DNA of 14,835 nucleotides, from assembly GCA_018266095.1 (NCBI GenBank), contig JAFEBC010000799.1, forward strand, positions 1 to 14,835, written 5' to 3'. The notes beneath the pieces were generated by a model. The model had not been told where the DNA came from. It searched no databases and worked only from the letters and a program-made list of their open reading frames with translations. The position numbers and the translations under genes were made by a program. Numbering within the stretch: position 1 is the stretch's first letter; each line of letters begins with the position of its first letter. Of the stretch, positions 12,826 to 14,835 are shown piece after piece. This DNA is from Deltaproteobacteria bacterium. Its GTDB lineage: Bacteria; Myxococcota; Myxococcia; Myxococcales; 40CM-4-68-19.

Positions 12826-14285
12826 CCACCGAGATCGCCCACGCCGACGGCCGCGTCGAGCTGTCCGACGACACTCGCATCCAACAGAGCCCGCTCTACA
12901 ACCACGACCTCGCGCCCGTGCGCGTGAAGGATCGCTCGTGGTCGACGTACAACTTCGCGGCGCTTTGGATCTCGATGGCCCACTGCATCCCGACGTACAT
13001 GATGGCGTCGGGCCTGATGGCCGCGGGCATGAACTGGAAGCAGGCGCTGGCCACCATCGCGCTCGGCAACACCATCGTGCTCGTGCCCATCCTGCTCAAC
13101 TCGCACCCGGGCACGAAGTACGGAATTCCCTTCCCCGTGTTCGCGCGCGCGAGCTACGGCACGTACGGCTCGAACCTCCCCGCGCTGTTGCGTGCGCTCG
13201 TCGCCTGCGGCTGGTTCGGCATCCAGGCGTGGATCGGCGGCCAGGCCGTGCAGACGCTCTTCCGCGTGCTCTGGCCCGGCTGGCCCACGCTCTTCGGCGG
13301 CGGGCTCATCCAGGATCACCTCATCACCGAGTGGATCTCGTTCTTCCTCTTCTGGGGCCTGAACATCCTCATCGTCTACAAGGGCATGGAGCTCTTGAAG
13401 CACGTGGAGAACTGGGCCGCGCCGTTCGTGCTGGTGATGACCGCGCTGCTCGTGTGGTGGGCCGTCCACAACGCGCACGGCCTCGGGCCGATCCTGGCGC
13501 AGCCGGGCAAGCTCGAGGGGCCGCAGTTCTGGAAGGTGTTCTTCCCCTCGCTCACGGCCATGGTCGGCTTCTGGGCCACGCTCAGCTTGAACATGCCGGA
13601 CTTCACGCGCCTGGGGCACTCGCAGAAGGAGCAGACCCTCGGGCAGGTCGTGGCGCTGCCGACCACCATGACCGTGTTCGCGGGCATGGGCGTGGTCATC
13701 ACTTCAGCGACTGAAATCATCTACGGCAAGCCCATCTGGGAGCCCGTGGAGTTGGTCGGCCGCTTCGACAGCACGGTCGTCGTCGCCATCGCCATGTTCA
13801 CCATCGTGGTCGCCACGCTCTCGGTGAACATCGCCGCCAACGTGGTGTCGCCCGCGAACGATCTGGCGAACGCCTTCCCCAAGGCCATCGGCTTCCGCAC
13901 CGGCGGGCTCATCACCGGCATCATCGGCATCCTCATGCAGCCGTGGCGCCTCCTCTCGACGGGCCAGCGCTACATCAACTGGCTGCTCACGCTCTCGGGC
14001 GGTATGGGCTCCATCGCGGGCGTGCTCATCGTGGACTATTGGATCGTGCGCAAGAAGACGCTCGCGCTCGAGGACCTGTACCTGACGGAGGGCGCGTATC
14101 GCTACCAGGGCGGCTGGAATCCACGCGCGGTCATCGCCACGCTCGTGGGCTGCTTCCTCGCGTGGGGAGGCTTGGGCATCGACTTCATGGCGCCGCTCGT
14201 GGACTACGGCTGGTTCGTGGGCGCGTTCGGCTCGGGGCTCGTGTACTACGCGTCGATGCGCGCGATGCCTCCTTCCAAGAGCTGA
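12822..14285 (+). CDS. NCS1-family nucleobase/hydantoin/allantoin:cation symporter
   Basis: A 487-residue inner-membrane transporter of the NCS1 (nucleobase:cation symporter-1) family, with about twelve membrane segments. The N-terminal DLAPVRVKDRSWSTYNFAALW is followed by SYGTYGSN. The central substrate region GWFGIQAWIGGQ has W131 and Q135 at the same four-residue spacing as W117 and Q121 of Mhp1. NMPDFTR is at 257-263. The segment A331-x2-S334-V335-N336-x3-N340 (LSVNIAANVVSPAND) corresponds to the Mhp1 sodium/substrate region A309, S312, T313, N318, with Val in place of Thr. The closest relatives by this pattern are Mhp1/PucI-type hydantoin or allantoin permeases, but uracil, cytosine or another base is possible. 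The ATG at 12822 gives a normal N-terminus; the much longer open frame upstream is a shadow of the preceding gene, which it overlaps by four bases. Confidence 0.92.
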   Translation: MTTEIAHADGRVELSDDTRIQQSPLYNHDLAPVRVKDRSWSTYNFAALWISMAHCIPTYMMASGLMAAGMNWKQALATIALGNTIVLVPILLNSHPGTKYGIPFPVFARASYGTYGSNLPALLRALVACGWFGIQAWIGGQAVQTLFRVLWPGWPTLFGGGLIQDHLITEWISFFLFWGLNILIVYKGMELLKHVENWAAPFVLVMTALLVWWAVHNAHGLGPILAQPGKLEGPQFWKVFFPSLTAMVGFWATLSLNMPDFTRLGHSQKEQTLGQVVALPTTMTVFAGMGVVITSATEIIYGKPIWEPVELVGRFDSTVVVAIAMFTIVVATLSVNIAANVVSPANDLANAFPKAIGFRTGGLITGIIGILMQPWRLLSTGQRYINWLLTLSGGMGSIAGVLIVDYWIVRKKTLALEDLYLTEGAYRYQGGWNPRAVIATLVGCFLAWGGLGIDFMAPLVDYGWFVGAFGSGLVYYASMRAMPPSKS

Positions 14286-14549
14286 TGCCTGGAGTGAGTG
14301 CAACAGGCGACGACTCACCGCAGAGGCGCCGAGACGCCGAAGGACGCCGAGATTTGCCTTGCACTTCGTGTGGTATCGCGCGCTTGCGCCAGAGTGACAC
14401 CCAATCAACTTCCGCGTGGCTCAGTGTTTCTGCGCCTCTGCGGTGAACGTTGGTGTCTTGGCACGCATTGTTCATTTTTCCACTCACCTTGAAGGTCCGC
14501 CTGCCGAAAGGTGGACTCTTCTCGCCAACGGGCGAAGAATCACCCTCGA
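14286..14549. other. Gene-free region around the repeat element
   Basis: This 264-base stretch separates the permease from the response regulator. It contains the inverted-repeat element. From 14447 to 14549 it holds a lower-GC tract (TTCATTTTTC near 14471-14480) and then the presumed promoter region of the response regulator. No confident -35/-10 pair is identified. Reading frames here cross the repeat and have no gene-like features. Confidence 0.5.
14315..14446. repeat. Terminal inverted-repeat element with CACCGCAGAGGCGC ends
   Basis: TCACCGCAGAGGCGC (14315-14329) is repeated perfectly as its reverse complement at 14432-14446. The match continues imperfectly inward (GAGACGCCGAAG against GAAACACTGAG). 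The inner ~100 bases are visibly more AT-rich than flanking genes and have no plausible gene. The CGCAGAGGCGC(A/C)GAGA motif resembles a repeat seen between genes in many unrelated bacteria; that is from memory and was not searched. It could be a miniature mobile element or a long imperfect hairpin. It sits just after the permease stop. Confidence 0.6.
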
Positions 14550-14835
14550 ATGGGGACTGGCCGCCGGATCCTGGTCGTCGACGACGATCCTTGGATCGCC
14601 AAGATGTTGGAGTTCGTGGTGACCGATGCCGGTCACACGGCGGTCGTTTGCAAAGACGGCATCGACGCGGTGGACAAGTTCGCGGCCACCATGCCCGACC
14701 TGGTGCTGCTCGACGTGGTGCTCCCCAAGCTCGACGGCCTCAAGGTCTGCGAGCAGATCAAGAAGACGCCCATCGGCCGCCTGACGCCGGTGCTGGTGTT
14801 CTCGGGCATCTATCGAGATTCGACCGAGGCGATGA
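14550..14835 (+). CDS. Response regulator receiver domain (cut by window edge)
   Basis: The first 95 residues of a CheY-like receiver domain are present; the rest is beyond the right edge. The beginning MGTGRRILVVDDDPWIAKML carries the acidic pocket D11-D13. The phosphoacceptor is D55 in LVLLDVVLPKLDGL. Position S85 in VLVFSG is the usual Thr/Ser switch residue. The conserved Lys lies outside the window. There is no view of an output domain, so this could be a single-domain regulator or part of a hybrid. The ATG at 14550 is chosen because it starts the domain directly; the upstream bases show no strong ribosome site. An acidic D12 and phosphorylatable D55 mean that phosphorelay function is expected. 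Confidence 0.92.
   Translation, partial: MGTGRRILVVDDDPWIAKMLEFVVTDAGHTAVVCKDGIDAVDKFAATMPDLVLLDVVLPKLDGLKVCEQIKKTPIGRLTPVLVFSGIYRDSTEAM

Noticed and set aside
14315..14446. Possible CRISPR array.
   Set aside because: There are only two copies, in inverted orientation, with no regularly spaced direct repeats.

Overview
This GC-rich window probably comes from a Myxococcota or related deltaproteobacterial chromosome. That is an inference from three things: strongly GC-biased third codon positions, several lipoproteins together with a secreted caspase-like protein, and a stand-alone GspE/MshE N-terminal domain protein. No rRNA, tRNA, CRISPR array, transposase, prophage gene or origin was seen. 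Genes are tightly packed and no gene-free stretch exceeds 300 bases.

Layout. The left edge holds the N-terminal part of an ABC transporter ATPase (minus strand), divergent from a small GspE_N/MshEN-domain protein (284-1123, plus). Positions 1127-6189 (minus) carry five genes in a row. In transcription order they are lipoprotein B, an ECF sigma factor, a zinc-finger transmembrane anti-sigma factor with a periplasmic domain, a secreted caspase-like protein (EF-hand, PEGA-like region, C-terminal beta-barrel-like region), and lipoprotein A. Four of these genes are linked by 4-, 4- and 11-base overlaps, and lipoprotein B ends 12 bases before the sigma gene. Next come an MFS transporter (minus) and, divergently, a PrmA-like methyltransferase and a metallophosphoesterase lipoprotein (plus). 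A Ppx/GppA phosphatase with an HD domain and a HAD phosphatase with a histidine-rich N-terminus form a coupled minus-strand pair (9781-12254). Divergent from them is a coupled plus-strand pair: a small unrecognised soluble protein and an NCS1 nucleobase/hydantoin-type permease (12346-14285). A short inverted-repeat element (14315-14446) and the start of a response regulator close the window.

Most interesting system. The minus-strand cassette looks like an envelope signalling module. The two lipoproteins that bracket it appear to be distant paralogues of each other, which the rest of the annotation would not reveal. A plausible model, purely inferred, is that the lipoproteins and the envelope caspase sense or process an envelope event. 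The anti-sigma factor would relay this across the inner membrane to release the sigma factor, and the sigma factor may drive its own operon.

A second pattern concerns gene starts. All six genes at the heads of the three divergent intergenic regions have a TAnnnT box 6-8 bases before the proposed start codon and no Shine-Dalgarno sequence, as expected for leaderless or near-leaderless transcripts. Within the cassette, lipoproteins A and B instead have clear Shine-Dalgarno sequences.
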